Shown here: positions 6,950-13,849 of the stretch, in pieces
Position numbering within the stretch: the first letter of the stretch is position 1
Layout of the letters: every line of letters begins with the position of its first letter
NCBI GenBank assembly: GCA_013331795.1
Contig: DUFP01000037.1
Coordinates: forward strand, 2,177 to 36,408
Reading direction: 5' to 3'
DNA length: 34,232 nucleotides
Source of the DNA: Nanobdellota archaeon
GTDB taxonomy: Archaea > Nanobdellota > Nanobdellia > SCGC-AAA011-G17 > GW2011-AR17
Program-made: the position numbers and the translations under genes
The notes under the pieces: model-generated
The model's input: only the letters and a program-made list of their open reading frames with translations
Told to the model about the DNA's origin: nothing
Databases searched by the model: none

Positions 6950-7861
6950 GTGAAGAAAAAGGCATCAAACCAAATTAGTTCATTTATTATTTGGGGATTA
7001 ATTTTTTCTTTAGGAGTTTTTATTGCTGAGTACTTTATTCCTTTCACAAATCTACAAAATACTTTCTTCACAATATTAATTACAGGGTTAATAATAGAAA
7101 TTGTATCAAAAATATCACAAGTAATAAGATATCAATCTGAGTTTAAGATAAATAGTTTTTTCATTTTTTGGACAGTCCTTATTGCTTTCTTATATTACCT
7201 AATTACAGTCTTTTTATTACCCTATCTAGATTTAGCTTCTTATATTTTATATTTACTAACTTTAGGATTTACCCTTTCTCTTTTTACACACATTATTTGG
7301 AGATTCCAACTAAACTCTTTACGGTCTAATCAATTACTTATTATTTCTCTAATTTTAGGTTTAATCTTATTCTTCCTGATTAATGGACTCAGTTTTGAGA
7401 CAAATAGTCCTAATTCTTATTGCCCTAATTTTAATAATGTAACCCTTTCCGGTACCAATTTGTATATCAAAGAAGAGAACTTAGAAGGATGGTCTTTAGG
7501 AGTATATCCATATACCTCTTTCTTTGGTGTAACATATGAGGAAGGTTATTTAGTATCAGAAATCACGCTTAAATGTAGATCTGGAACAGAAGAAGGGGAG
7601 AATATAAATAACATTTACTGTACATCTGCAGAGACAGTAAGAGATTCATATTCTTTTACTAATTATTGGGCATATGTAGAAAAAGATAGAGTTTCAGAAA
7701 CCGGAGAAATAGGACAACTAGTTCGAAAATCTTTTAGAATTACTCTTACAGATCAAGGAGAAATAGTCTCTTCATCCTGCGGTGATGATCCCGGAAATAC
7801 ACTTAATGAATATCAACAACAAACAATGGAGGAATGGGAAAAGCTTTTATTTGGAGATTAG
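6950..7861 (+). CDS. Polytopic membrane protein with extracellular domain, unknown function
   Basis: A 303-residue protein starting at GTG, chosen because of the TATA box 27 nt upstream. Five hydrophobic segments are visible (about residues 10-30, 38-57, 69-93, 97-120 and 128-149). A polar C-terminal domain of about 150 residues follows with four cysteines (SYCPNF, LKCRSG, IYCTSA, SSSCGDD), which could form two disulfides outside the cell. It is very rich in Phe, Ile and Leu codons of the TTT/TTA type, even for this genome. It lies in the integrase-associated region and is probably cargo. No family recognised. Confidence 0.65.
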   Translation: MKKKASNQISSFIIWGLIFSLGVFIAEYFIPFTNLQNTFFTILITGLIIEIVSKISQVIRYQSEFKINSFFIFWTVLIAFLYYLITVFLLPYLDLASYILYLLTLGFTLSLFTHIIWRFQLNSLRSNQLLIISLILGLILFFLINGLSFETNSPNSYCPNFNNVTLSGTNLYIKEENLEGWSLGVYPYTSFFGVTYEEGYLVSEITLKCRSGTEEGENINNIYCTSAETVRDSYSFTNYWAYVEKDRVSETGEIGQLVRKSFRITLTDQGEIVSSSCGDDPGNTLNEYQQQTMEEWEKLLFGD

Positions 7862-7902
7862 ACTAAAGATAACTCCTCAGAATTAAATCCTGAAATAATT
7901 AT

Positions 7903-9138
7903 CTAGGACTTTTTCACCATCTTCTGAATCATCTTCTCCATCTGATCAAACTTTTGCATCATCTCAGAGTTCATAAAGCGCTCATGAGCTTCAGCCATAT
8001 CTTGAAGCTTCTTACGATCTAGAGGTCTCTTACAAGTTACACAAAGCTCTGCGGTAAACCCATTATCGCAACCACAAAAGCCACAGACTTTAGGTTTCCA
8101 TTCTTCATGAACCGGTTTAGTATCCTGAATGCCTCTTCTCTCAAGCTCAATTTGTAAAGCATCCTGTTGCGTACTCATATCATAAATCTTGAGTTGCTTT
8201 GTCGAAGTCCACCGAGCAGCATGCTGAATCTGCATATCACTATCTCCACGCAAGCGTCTATACGTAATGTCATTCCTTTTCAAAGAATAACAAGTCACTT
8301 GCTTTTGTATTCCTAAGTGCTTACAAGCTTGTCGTAAACGAAAGTTAATTGCAGAATTCTTCAGTTGTGTATACTTCCCATTATTACTTTTACTCAAAAA
8401 GAAATAGGTTTGAGGATTCTGTCTAAAAGGATGCTCTCTATACCATTGAGCAATATACGGATAAGAATCTATGCACTGAAGAAAACCAGTTCCTTCTTTT
8501 CCATGCTCAGAAATCCACACTTTTGCATAGCTATCATAAAACTCATAATCCTTAATTTTTGTATAAAGGATTTCTTGTGGTCTACCTAAAGACTCAAAGA
8601 CCAGAGTAAGATACGCTTGCAAAGTGGAATTCCCTGAAAAGAAAGTAATAATCTTCTTGAACTCTTCATACGTAATCCTATCATTCCTCAGCTTTTCCTT
8701 ACTTTTATCAACAGTTCCACTCACATGGCGAACAGTATAGGGAATAAGAGTCTCATCTACTCTTCCATAATGATCCTTTTCAGGAAGGATAATACACCAA
8801 ATGGATTTAAGATCCTTAATAAAATCCTTTTTGCTATGCACAGTCTTATAGACCGTATGACTGTAAGAGACAAGATCATTAATATTTTCTCTTGTACACT
8901 CTGCTAAATCCTTCTCCAGAATAAAAGTAATAAAACGCATCACTTGAAAGACCTTTCTTCTTCGAATATAGCTCAAATCTTTCAAATTAAAATAAGAAAT
9001 CATAACCTGAAAATACTTGAGATTCTCATAATTCTTACAATAATATTTACCCTTACGTGGCTTTTTTGTAAAATTCACCAGTCTTTCAACGAGTTGTACA
9101 TATCTCTCTTTACTTCCATAGATATCATTTTCTGCCAT
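7903..9138 (-). CDS. Tyrosine recombinase/integrase with C-terminal zinc ribbon
   Basis: A 411-residue site-specific recombinase. Residues about 10-140 are a core-binding helical domain and about 150-325 the catalytic domain. Visible active-site candidates are Arg186 (ESLGRPQEIL), Lys214 in the beta hairpin (SEHGKEGTGF), the box II region YSLKRND (284-290), His306 and Trp310 (HAARWTST), and the nucleophile Tyr319 (QLKIYDMS). The classical box II HxxR is not intact: Tyr or Ser stands where His is usual, and Lys287/Arg288 supply the basic residue. Residues 352-369 are a zinc ribbon (CGFCGC...CVTC), and 378-411 a helical tail. The start is preceded by a near-perfect Shine-Dalgarno sequence. The 5' end faces the 3' end of tRNA-Gly(GCC), the usual arrangement for tRNA-targeting integrases. 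Confidence 0.9.
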   Translation of the reverse strand: MAENDIYGSKERYVQLVERLVNFTKKPRKGKYYCKNYENLKYFQVMISYFNLKDLSYIRRRKVFQVMRFITFILEKDLAECTRENINDLVSYSHTVYKTVHSKKDFIKDLKSIWCIILPEKDHYGRVDETLIPYTVRHVSGTVDKSKEKLRNDRITYEEFKKIITFFSGNSTLQAYLTLVFESLGRPQEILYTKIKDYEFYDSYAKVWISEHGKEGTGFLQCIDSYPYIAQWYREHPFRQNPQTYFFLSKSNNGKYTQLKNSAINFRLRQACKHLGIQKQVTCYSLKRNDITYRRLRGDSDMQIQHAARWTSTKQLKIYDMSTQQDALQIELERRGIQDTKPVHEEWKPKVCGFCGCDNGFTAELCVTCKRPLDRKKLQDMAEAHERFMNSEMMQKFDQMEKMIQKMVKKS

Positions 9139-9139
9139 G

Positions 9140-9158
9140 TATACCTCCTTAAGGTATA
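9140..9158 (-). promoter_or_regulatory. Strong Shine-Dalgarno inside an inverted repeat ahead of the integrase
   Basis: On the minus strand AAGGAGGT ends about 5 nt before the ATG at 9138. It lies within a perfect 7-bp inverted repeat, TATACCT (9140-9146) and AGGTATA (9152-9158), with a 5-nt loop. A TATA-like TCTTAAATAG (about 9171-9182) would place transcription start close to 9150, so the repeat may be a protein operator over the start site as well as, or instead of, an RNA hairpin. Confidence 0.55.
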
Positions 9159-9194
9159 GGCCAAGAAATTCTATTTAAGACTAGGGAAGACCTA

Positions 9195-9280
9195 GAAGTG
9201 CATAAGAGTTGAACATAGATGCGACCACTAAAATCCTCCCTTTTATTGGAAGCGCACAGAAGTTGAATAAGAATGCGCGA
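9195..9280. repeat. Pair of degenerate 29-32 bp direct repeats beside tRNA-Gly
   Basis: Copy 1 at 9195-9226 and copy 2 at 9249-9280, 54 bp apart, match at about 21 of the first 29 positions (shared GAAG.GCA.A..AGTTGAA.A...ATGCG). Each contains a short inverted repeat: GCA...TGC extended to GCGCA...TGCGC in copy 2. Copy 2 runs into the last seven bases of the tRNA gene. They lie upstream of the integrase promoter and may be recombinase arm or core sites. Confidence 0.4.
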
Positions 9281-9345
9281 GCCGAGATTTGAACTCGGGT
9301 CTCGACCTTGGCAAGGTCAAATACTAACCACTGTACTACTCACGC
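9274..9345 (-). tRNA. tRNA-Gly (GCC)
   Basis: A 72-nt cloverleaf on the minus strand. Acceptor stem GCGTGAG/CTCGCGC (one G-T pair) with discriminator A. Anticodon stem TGACC/GGTCG with loop TTGCCAA gives anticodon GCC. T arm CCGAG-TTCAAAT-CTCGG. No intron and no encoded CCA, consistent with the CCA-adding enzyme in this window. A TATA box (GGTATATAAAGG, 9370-9381) lies about 30 nt upstream. Its 3' end borders the accessory region and is the probable integration target. Confidence 0.95.
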
Positions 9346-9369
9346 AAACAAGTCCAAAAACAGAACAAT

Positions 9370-9381
9370 CCTTTATATACC
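9370..9381 (-). promoter_or_regulatory. TATA box of tRNA-Gly(GCC)
   Basis: GGTATATAAAGG on the minus strand is centred about 30 nt before the tRNA 5' end at 9345. Confidence 0.6.
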
Positions 9382-9451
9382 TTTCCCAAAAAAAGTCATA
9401 TAAGAAACAAGAAAACCTTTTTTATATCTTCTTTTATTTAAAACTTAAAAA

Positions 9452-9523
9452 TGCGCTAGCTGGGATTTGAACCCAGGTCCAAACCTTGGGAAGGTTTGAT
9501 ACTAGCCCCTATACGACTAGCGC
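9452..9523 (-). tRNA. tRNA-Gly (CCC)
   Basis: A 72-nt cloverleaf on the minus strand. Acceptor GCGCTAG/CTAGCGC (7 perfect pairs) with discriminator A. Anticodon stem AAACC/GGTTT with loop TTCCCAA gives anticodon CCC. T arm CTGGG-TTCAAAT-CCCAG. No intron and no encoded CCA. It is the second glycine isoacceptor within 180 bp. The TATA element for it is less clear (AGCTATTTTAAT near 9549-9560). Confidence 0.95.
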
Positions 9524-9564
9524 ATAACAACTAAAAACAAAGTCCTCATTAAAATAGCTTTCCA

Positions 9565-9576
9565 CTATATTTATTA
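9565..9576 (+). promoter_or_regulatory. TATA box for the RNA methyltransferase gene
   Basis: CTATATTTATTA is centred about 30 nt before the ATG at 9600. Confidence 0.45.
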
Positions 9577-9599
9577 ACAATCATTCCTTTCACAAGAAA

Positions 9600-10490
9600 A
9601 TGGTAGACTGGAAAGAAAAATTCTTAGAGCGATATGCTCAATTAACAGATATTGATAAATTTACAGAAGCATCTCTTAAGCCCATGCGAAAATCTATCCG
9701 TGTAAACACTCTTAAAACAACAGTCAAAGAAATAAAACAAAGATTTGAAGATCTTGAACAAGTTTCTTGGTGCAAAGAAGGTTTTTTTATAAAAAAGAAA
9801 GCAGTAGGAAATACGAAAGAGCATTTTTTAGGCTACATATACATTCAAGGTGCAGCATCCATGATCCCACCAGTAGTTTTAGAACCAAAAGCTGGAGATA
9901 CTGTTTTAGACATGTGCGCATCTCCAGGCTCCAAAACATCACAAATGGCAGCAATGATGCACAATGAAGGGATAATCATCGCAAATGACAACAAAATAGA
10001 CCGCTTAAAACCACTAACGATTAATCTTCAACGTTGTGGTGTATACAACACAGTGCTTACAAGAATGGAAGGCCGTTGGTTCAAACAAAAGTTTGATAAA
10101 ATTCTCTGTGATGCACCATGCTCTGGTATTGGCACCATTAGAAAATCGTATAAAACCATTGGTATGTGGAATCCACACACCATAAAAAAAATGGCAGGCG
10201 TGCAAAGACAGCTCATCAGCACTGCTTTTGAAGCCTTAAAAGAAAATGGCACAATGGTCTATTCTACATGTACGTTAGAGCCAGACGAAAACGAAGCAGT
10301 GATTCATTTTCTCCTAGAAAAATATCCCAATGCAAAACTAGAAAGGATTTCTTTGGATATAAAACACGAAAAGCCTATTGAAGAATTTGAAAAGCAAATA
10401 TTCTTTTCAGAAATTAAAAAATGTTTGAGAATCTGGCCACAGGATAACGACACAGAAGGATTTTTTGTAGCAAAACTAAGAAAGGATTAA
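9600..10490 (+). CDS. NOL1/NOP2/Sun-family tRNA/rRNA cytosine-5 methyltransferase
   Basis: A 296-residue SAM-dependent RNA m5C methyltransferase. An N-terminal domain (about 1-75, with the family's RKSIRVNTLK segment) precedes a Rossmann methyltransferase core. SAM-binding motif I is VLDMCASPGSKTSQMAA (102-118). Motif IV is LCDAPCSG, with Cys174 probably releasing the product. Motif VI is VYSTCTLEPDENE, with Cys224 the usual nucleophile. The fold is complete and of normal length for archaeal Trm4/NSUN6-like enzymes. A PUA domain is absent. The substrate (tRNA or rRNA position) cannot be read from sequence. The 3' end overlaps the convergent MFS gene by four bases. Confidence 0.93.
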   Translation: MVDWKEKFLERYAQLTDIDKFTEASLKPMRKSIRVNTLKTTVKEIKQRFEDLEQVSWCKEGFFIKKKAVGNTKEHFLGYIYIQGAASMIPPVVLEPKAGDTVLDMCASPGSKTSQMAAMMHNEGIIIANDNKIDRLKPLTINLQRCGVYNTVLTRMEGRWFKQKFDKILCDAPCSGIGTIRKSYKTIGMWNPHTIKKMAGVQRQLISTAFEALKENGTMVYSTCTLEPDENEAVIHFLLEKYPNAKLERISLDIKHEKPIEEFEKQIFFSEIKKCLRIWPQDNDTEGFFVAKLRKD

Positions 10491-11617
10491 AACAATAAAT
10501 ACAACAGAGAACTTGCAGCTGCAAAGAAGAAAGAAGCTTTCAAATCAACAACCAAAAGCAGAAATAACAAAGCAACAAACTCTCCTACACGAATAGAACT
10601 TTCTCGAAAGAAAACAAATGCAGCAATCTGCTCTTTTTTAGCTCTGGAATACGTTTTTGCTAAAAGCGGCAGATCAATTCCTAAGCTTGTAATGCCTCCA
10701 AACAAAGCAACAAGAAACACACCTGTAGTTGTCGTCACAAAAGCACGGAAAACCCAAAGAGTTGCTTCAAATGGTGCAGCAATGCGCATAAGAATTCCCT
10801 TCTGTTTGACAGTATCAATGCTCACTCCTGCAAAATATCCTAAAATCCCAATAGAAAATGTTGCAAATGCTGCATATCCTCCAAGCACAACATAACTCCC
10901 AAAGATGGCAAAAATAAATAATGGCCAAGCAACAGTAAGTACAGTAACTCGTACGCCTTGTGCAAAATATCCGAAAAAATATTTGATATGTTCTCTCACA
11001 AACAAAGATCGAAAATCAAACGCTGTTTTTACATACAATTCTTTAGAGAAAAGCATAGGAACAAGAGAAATGATAAAAGCAAGAATCGCAAGAGAAAAAA
11101 GAACAGTAAAAGTATAATAATACAGAACAAGTCCCCCAATCAAAGGTCCTACAATAGCTCCCAAAATACTTGAGAAATGAATAGTCCCAGATTCCTTGCC
11201 TATAGTTTTCTTGTGTGAATACACCGCAACATCAATATGAAAACCCATCCAAAAAATGCCCATACTAAAACCCTTCAAGATTGCTGCAAGGAGATACAAA
11301 GAAGGAAAATGGGCCAAGGATATCACAACAAGAAAACCAAGAATCAAAAGAGGATAACTCCATATCATTGCATGTTTTGCACCATATTTTGTGATTAAAG
11401 GAAGAGAAAAATATGAACCTAAAGCAAAAGCGAGGGTCATTGCCATAAAATAATAAATTACAGACGAAAAAGGAAAGCCTAATTCAATAGAAAGATATAA
11501 AGGAATAAAGATACCTATAAAAGAAAAGCCTAAAGCACGAAACGCAAGCAAAAAATAAATCTCAAATAAGTTTCTGGCAAAAAGATGTTTAAACTGATGT
11601 ACATATCCATTAAGCAT
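10487..11617 (-). CDS. Major facilitator superfamily transporter
   Basis: A 376-residue polytopic membrane protein with 11-12 hydrophobic helices in two halves, as in MFS secondary carriers. Typical features are a basic loop after helix 2 (PLITKYGAKHA, a weak match to the GxxxDrxGrr loop), Gly-rich helices (GAIVGPLIGGLVLYYY) and a central cytosolic loop near residue 200. The substrate is unknown. The start at 11617 is 26 nt from a TATA box (11637-11647, minus strand). That TATA box abuts the four operator-like boxes of the divergent MNT/HEPN gene pair, so the two could be co-regulated. Confidence 0.88.
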   Translation of the reverse strand: MLNGYVHQFKHLFARNLFEIYFLLAFRALGFSFIGIFIPLYLSIELGFPFSSVIYYFMAMTLAFALGSYFSLPLITKYGAKHAMIWSYPLLILGFLVVISLAHFPSLYLLAAILKGFSMGIFWMGFHIDVAVYSHKKTIGKESGTIHFSSILGAIVGPLIGGLVLYYYTFTVLFSLAILAFIISLVPMLFSKELYVKTAFDFRSLFVREHIKYFFGYFAQGVRVTVLTVAWPLFIFAIFGSYVVLGGYAAFATFSIGILGYFAGVSIDTVKQKGILMRIAAPFEATLWVFRAFVTTTTGVFLVALFGGITSLGIDLPLLAKTYSRAKKEQIAAFVFFRESSIRVGEFVALLFLLLVVDLKASFFFAAASSLLYLLF

Positions 11618-11636
11618 AACCCTACAAGAGGAAAAG

Positions 11637-11647
11637 AATTTATAAAC
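11637..11647 (-). promoter_or_regulatory. TATA box for the MFS gene
   Basis: GTTTATAAATT on the minus strand is centred about 26 nt before the ATG at 11617. It is six bases from the first operator box (11653). Confidence 0.6.
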
Positions 11648-11652
11648 TTAAC

Positions 11653-11747
11653 TGTTAATAATTATAAACAGATGTTAAAATATATTAACATAGAAAGATT
11701 TAAATACACTGTTAAGTAATATTTACACATGTTAGAAATATTTAACA
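11653..11747 (+). promoter_or_regulatory. Four operator-like boxes TGTTAR-N6-TWWACA in the MFS / MNT-HEPN divergent promoter
   Basis: Box A is TGTTAA-N6-TAAACA (11653-11670). Box B is TGTTAA-N6-TTAACA (11673-11690, with outer A/T pair 11672/11691). Box C is TGTTAA-N6-TTTACA (11710-11727). Box D is TGTTAG-N6-TTAACA (11730-11747, covering the start codon). A-B and C-D are each exactly 20 bp apart. The TATA box for the 11729 gene (TTTAAATA, about 11699-11706) lies between the pairs. This suggests cooperative binding of a dimeric repressor, plausibly the HTH protein encoded at 11729. Confidence 0.7.
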
Positions 11748-12241
11748 GTCTTGAACCTTTTTTTAAAGAGAATTATAGAAGGATCAATGTAAGGGAATAT
11801 GCCAGAATACAAAAAATAAGCCCACCTTCTGCATCAAAGTATTTAGAAGAATTTCATAAGGAAGTTTTACTGGAAAAAGAAGAAGAATTTAACTATATTT
11901 TTTATAAAGCAAATAAAAAAAATCCTTTATTCATTTCATTATCCCAAATGTATTGGTGTCAACAATTCAAAAAGGTAGGATTACTCCCTCATCTAGAACA
12001 AGAACTTATAAACCCTGTTATTATCCTCTTTGGTTCCTTTGCAAAAGCAGAAATCACAGATAATTCAGATATTGATATTGCCATTTTTTCAGATACAAAG
12101 AAAAAATTAGACTTAGGCGCATGTGAAAAGAAACTAGGAAGGAAAATCCAAATATTCTCCTTCCAAAGAAAAGAAGATATAAAGAATAAAGAACTATTAA
12201 ATAATATTTTAAATGGGTATAAAATAGGGGGAAACTGGTAA
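11729..12241 (+). CDS. HTH-fused minimal nucleotidyltransferase (MntA-like antitoxin)
   Basis: A 170-residue protein. Residues about 15-50 form a winged-helix-like DNA-binding domain (NVREYARIQKISPPSASKYL). Residues about 95-165 are a minimal nucleotidyltransferase domain with the signature FGSFAKAEITDNSDIDIAIF (Gly102-Ser103, Asp114, Asp116). The third carboxylate usual on the later strand is not evident (RKIQIFSF). In MntA/HepT systems the MNT protein silences its HEPN partner by nucleotide transfer. Here the fused HTH and the operator boxes over its own promoter suggest autoregulation. Its stop overlaps the HEPN gene start by one base (TAATG). Confidence 0.8.
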   Translation: MLEIFNSLEPFFKENYRRINVREYARIQKISPPSASKYLEEFHKEVLLEKEEEFNYIFYKANKKNPLFISLSQMYWCQQFKKVGLLPHLEQELINPVIILFGSFAKAEITDNSDIDIAIFSDTKKKLDLGACEKKLGRKIQIFSFQRKEDIKNKELLNNILNGYKIGGNW

Positions 12242-12651
12242 TGGACTGGAAAAATTGCATCCAAAAAAGAATAGCAAAAGAAATACAAGTAGACCCCAAT
12301 CTTAAAAAAGCTCTTCTCATGGCAAGTCAAAAAAAGAAAGATACAAACAGGCTCATCCCATTAAATGATACTACTGCAAGTACAAAGATTTGTATTATAT
12401 ATGATGCTTTAAGAGAAATTTTAGAAGCGACAGCTGTAATCAAAGGATATAAAATTTATAATAATGAGTGTTATACCTCTTTTTTAAAAGAAATCCTAAA
12501 AGAATCTAGTTGGGGAGACCAATTTGATAGCATAAGAATAATAAGAAATGATTTAAATTATTACGGAAAGGATATAACTGCCAATGAAGCAAAAACAATA
12601 CTCCAAAGGATGGAAGAACTAGAGGAGAAGATAAAGAAAAAATATTTATAA
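12241..12651 (+). CDS. HEPN-domain protein (HepT-like), partner of the MNT protein
   Basis: A 136-residue all-helical protein matching the HEPN four-helix layout (ASTKICIIYDALREILEATA followed by AVIKGYKIYNN; then FDSIRIIRNDLNYYGKDI). HEPN toxins are metal-independent RNases with an RxxxxH motif. Here the motif reads R102-N-D-L-N-Y-Y-G, so Tyr stands where the catalytic His is expected. It may be a non-nucleolytic HEPN, a variant seen in archaeal MNT/HEPN pairs. Translation is coupled to the MNT gene by TAATG. The CCA-adding enzyme gene begins two bases after its stop, so all three may share one transcript. Confidence 0.75.
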   Translation: MDWKNCIQKRIAKEIQVDPNLKKALLMASQKKKDTNRLIPLNDTTASTKICIIYDALREILEATAVIKGYKIYNNECYTSFLKEILKESSWGDQFDSIRIIRNDLNYYGKDITANEAKTILQRMEELEEKIKKKYL

Positions 12652-12652
12652 A

Positions 12653-13849
12653 ATGAAAAACCTTCTCAAAGAAATAAAACCTTCAAGAAAAGAACAACAA
12701 GAAGTAAAAAAGATAATACGAGAAATAATCAAAAGTATTCGCATAGCAAACACAAAAGTAAGCCTAGGTGGTTCTTCAGCAAAAGGAACCTGGTTAAAAA
12801 ATAATCATGATATTGATATCTATATAAAATTTAATCCAAAAAAATATGAAGGGATAGATATCGCAGAAGTTCTCAAAGATAATGTACAAGGAACAGTACT
12901 CCACGGAAGCAGAGATTACCTACAACTAAAAAAAGGAAACTACACAGTAGAACTTATTCCTATTATGGAAATTAAAAGTGTAGAGCACGCACAAAACATT
13001 ACAGATATTTCTCCTTTCCATGCAAAATGGGTAAACAAACATAAAAAATACAAAGGTGATATCATGCTCGCAAAAGCATTTGCTAAAGCAAATGGCTTCT
13101 ATGGTGCAGAATCTTTTATCAAAGGATTTTCTGGCTATTCCATGGAGGTATTAACTATTCATTACAAAGGTTTCAAAAAGCTTCTCAAAAATGTTTCTCA
13201 ATGGAAAAGAACAACAGTTATTGATACAGAAAAACATCACAAGAAAAAAGTACAGCTCAATGAAGCAAAAATGCTTTCTCCAATCATTCTTGTAGACCCT
13301 GTACAAGCAACACGAAACGTCACAGCTGTAGTATCTCCAGAAAAATATGATCTTTTCAAAAAGAAAGCAAAAGAATATCTCAAACATCCAAGAAAAGAAA
13401 TGTTTGTAAAAAAAGAATTTTCTTTGGAAGAACTACAAAAGAAAAAAGGAGAAAAGATAATTCTAGAACTTGTACCATTAGAGGGTAAAAGAGACGTTGT
13501 GGGAGCAAAACTTTTGAAATGCTTTGAATATATCAAAGAACAACTCAAAGAACATGACTTTGTTATCAAAGAAGCAAACTGGCATTGGAAGGAAGGGGAA
13601 AATGCAATCCTGTATTATATCTTCAAAGAACAAAAGCTTTCACCAACAATAAAGCACTACGGACCACCTGTAAAACAAAAAGAACGACTAGAACATTTCA
13701 AAGAAAGCTGGAAACAATATCCAGTAAAAGAGGAAAAAGGAAGATCTTATGTCATGCTTTCTAGAAAATACTCCAAGCCTAAAGACTTAATTACAGATCT
13801 CATAGGCACAGATACCATTAAAAGTAGAGCTAAAAAAGTAGAAATTTAA
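12653..13849 (+). CDS. cca: CCA-adding enzyme (class I, archaeal tRNA nucleotidyltransferase)
   Basis: A 398-residue enzyme that adds or repairs the 3' CCA of tRNAs from CTP and ATP without a nucleic-acid template. The catalytic palm shows GGSSAKGTWLKNNHDIDIYI (39-58) with Asp53 and Asp55, and a third carboxylate at Glu100 (NYTVELIP). Archaeal signature segments follow (RDYLQLKKGNYTVELIPI; GFSGYSMEVL). A little shorter than the 430-450 residues typical of the family. It begins directly after the HEPN gene stop. Being downstream of an MNT/HEPN pair is noteworthy, since its own palm belongs to the same nucleotidyltransferase superfamily. Neither tRNA-Gly gene encodes CCA, so the enzyme is required. 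Confidence 0.95.
   Translation: MKNLLKEIKPSRKEQQEVKKIIREIIKSIRIANTKVSLGGSSAKGTWLKNNHDIDIYIKFNPKKYEGIDIAEVLKDNVQGTVLHGSRDYLQLKKGNYTVELIPIMEIKSVEHAQNITDISPFHAKWVNKHKKYKGDIMLAKAFAKANGFYGAESFIKGFSGYSMEVLTIHYKGFKKLLKNVSQWKRTTVIDTEKHHKKKVQLNEAKMLSPIILVDPVQATRNVTAVVSPEKYDLFKKKAKEYLKHPRKEMFVKKEFSLEELQKKKGEKIILELVPLEGKRDVVGAKLLKCFEYIKEQLKEHDFVIKEANWHWKEGENAILYYIFKEQKLSPTIKHYGPPVKQKERLEHFKESWKQYPVKEEKGRSYVMLSRKYSKPKDLITDLIGTDTIKSRAKKVEI

Noticed and set aside
5273-9273. Complete IS200/IS605 or other insertion sequence in the island
   Set aside because: No transposase or TnpB-like frame is present. Only a tyrosine integrase is found.
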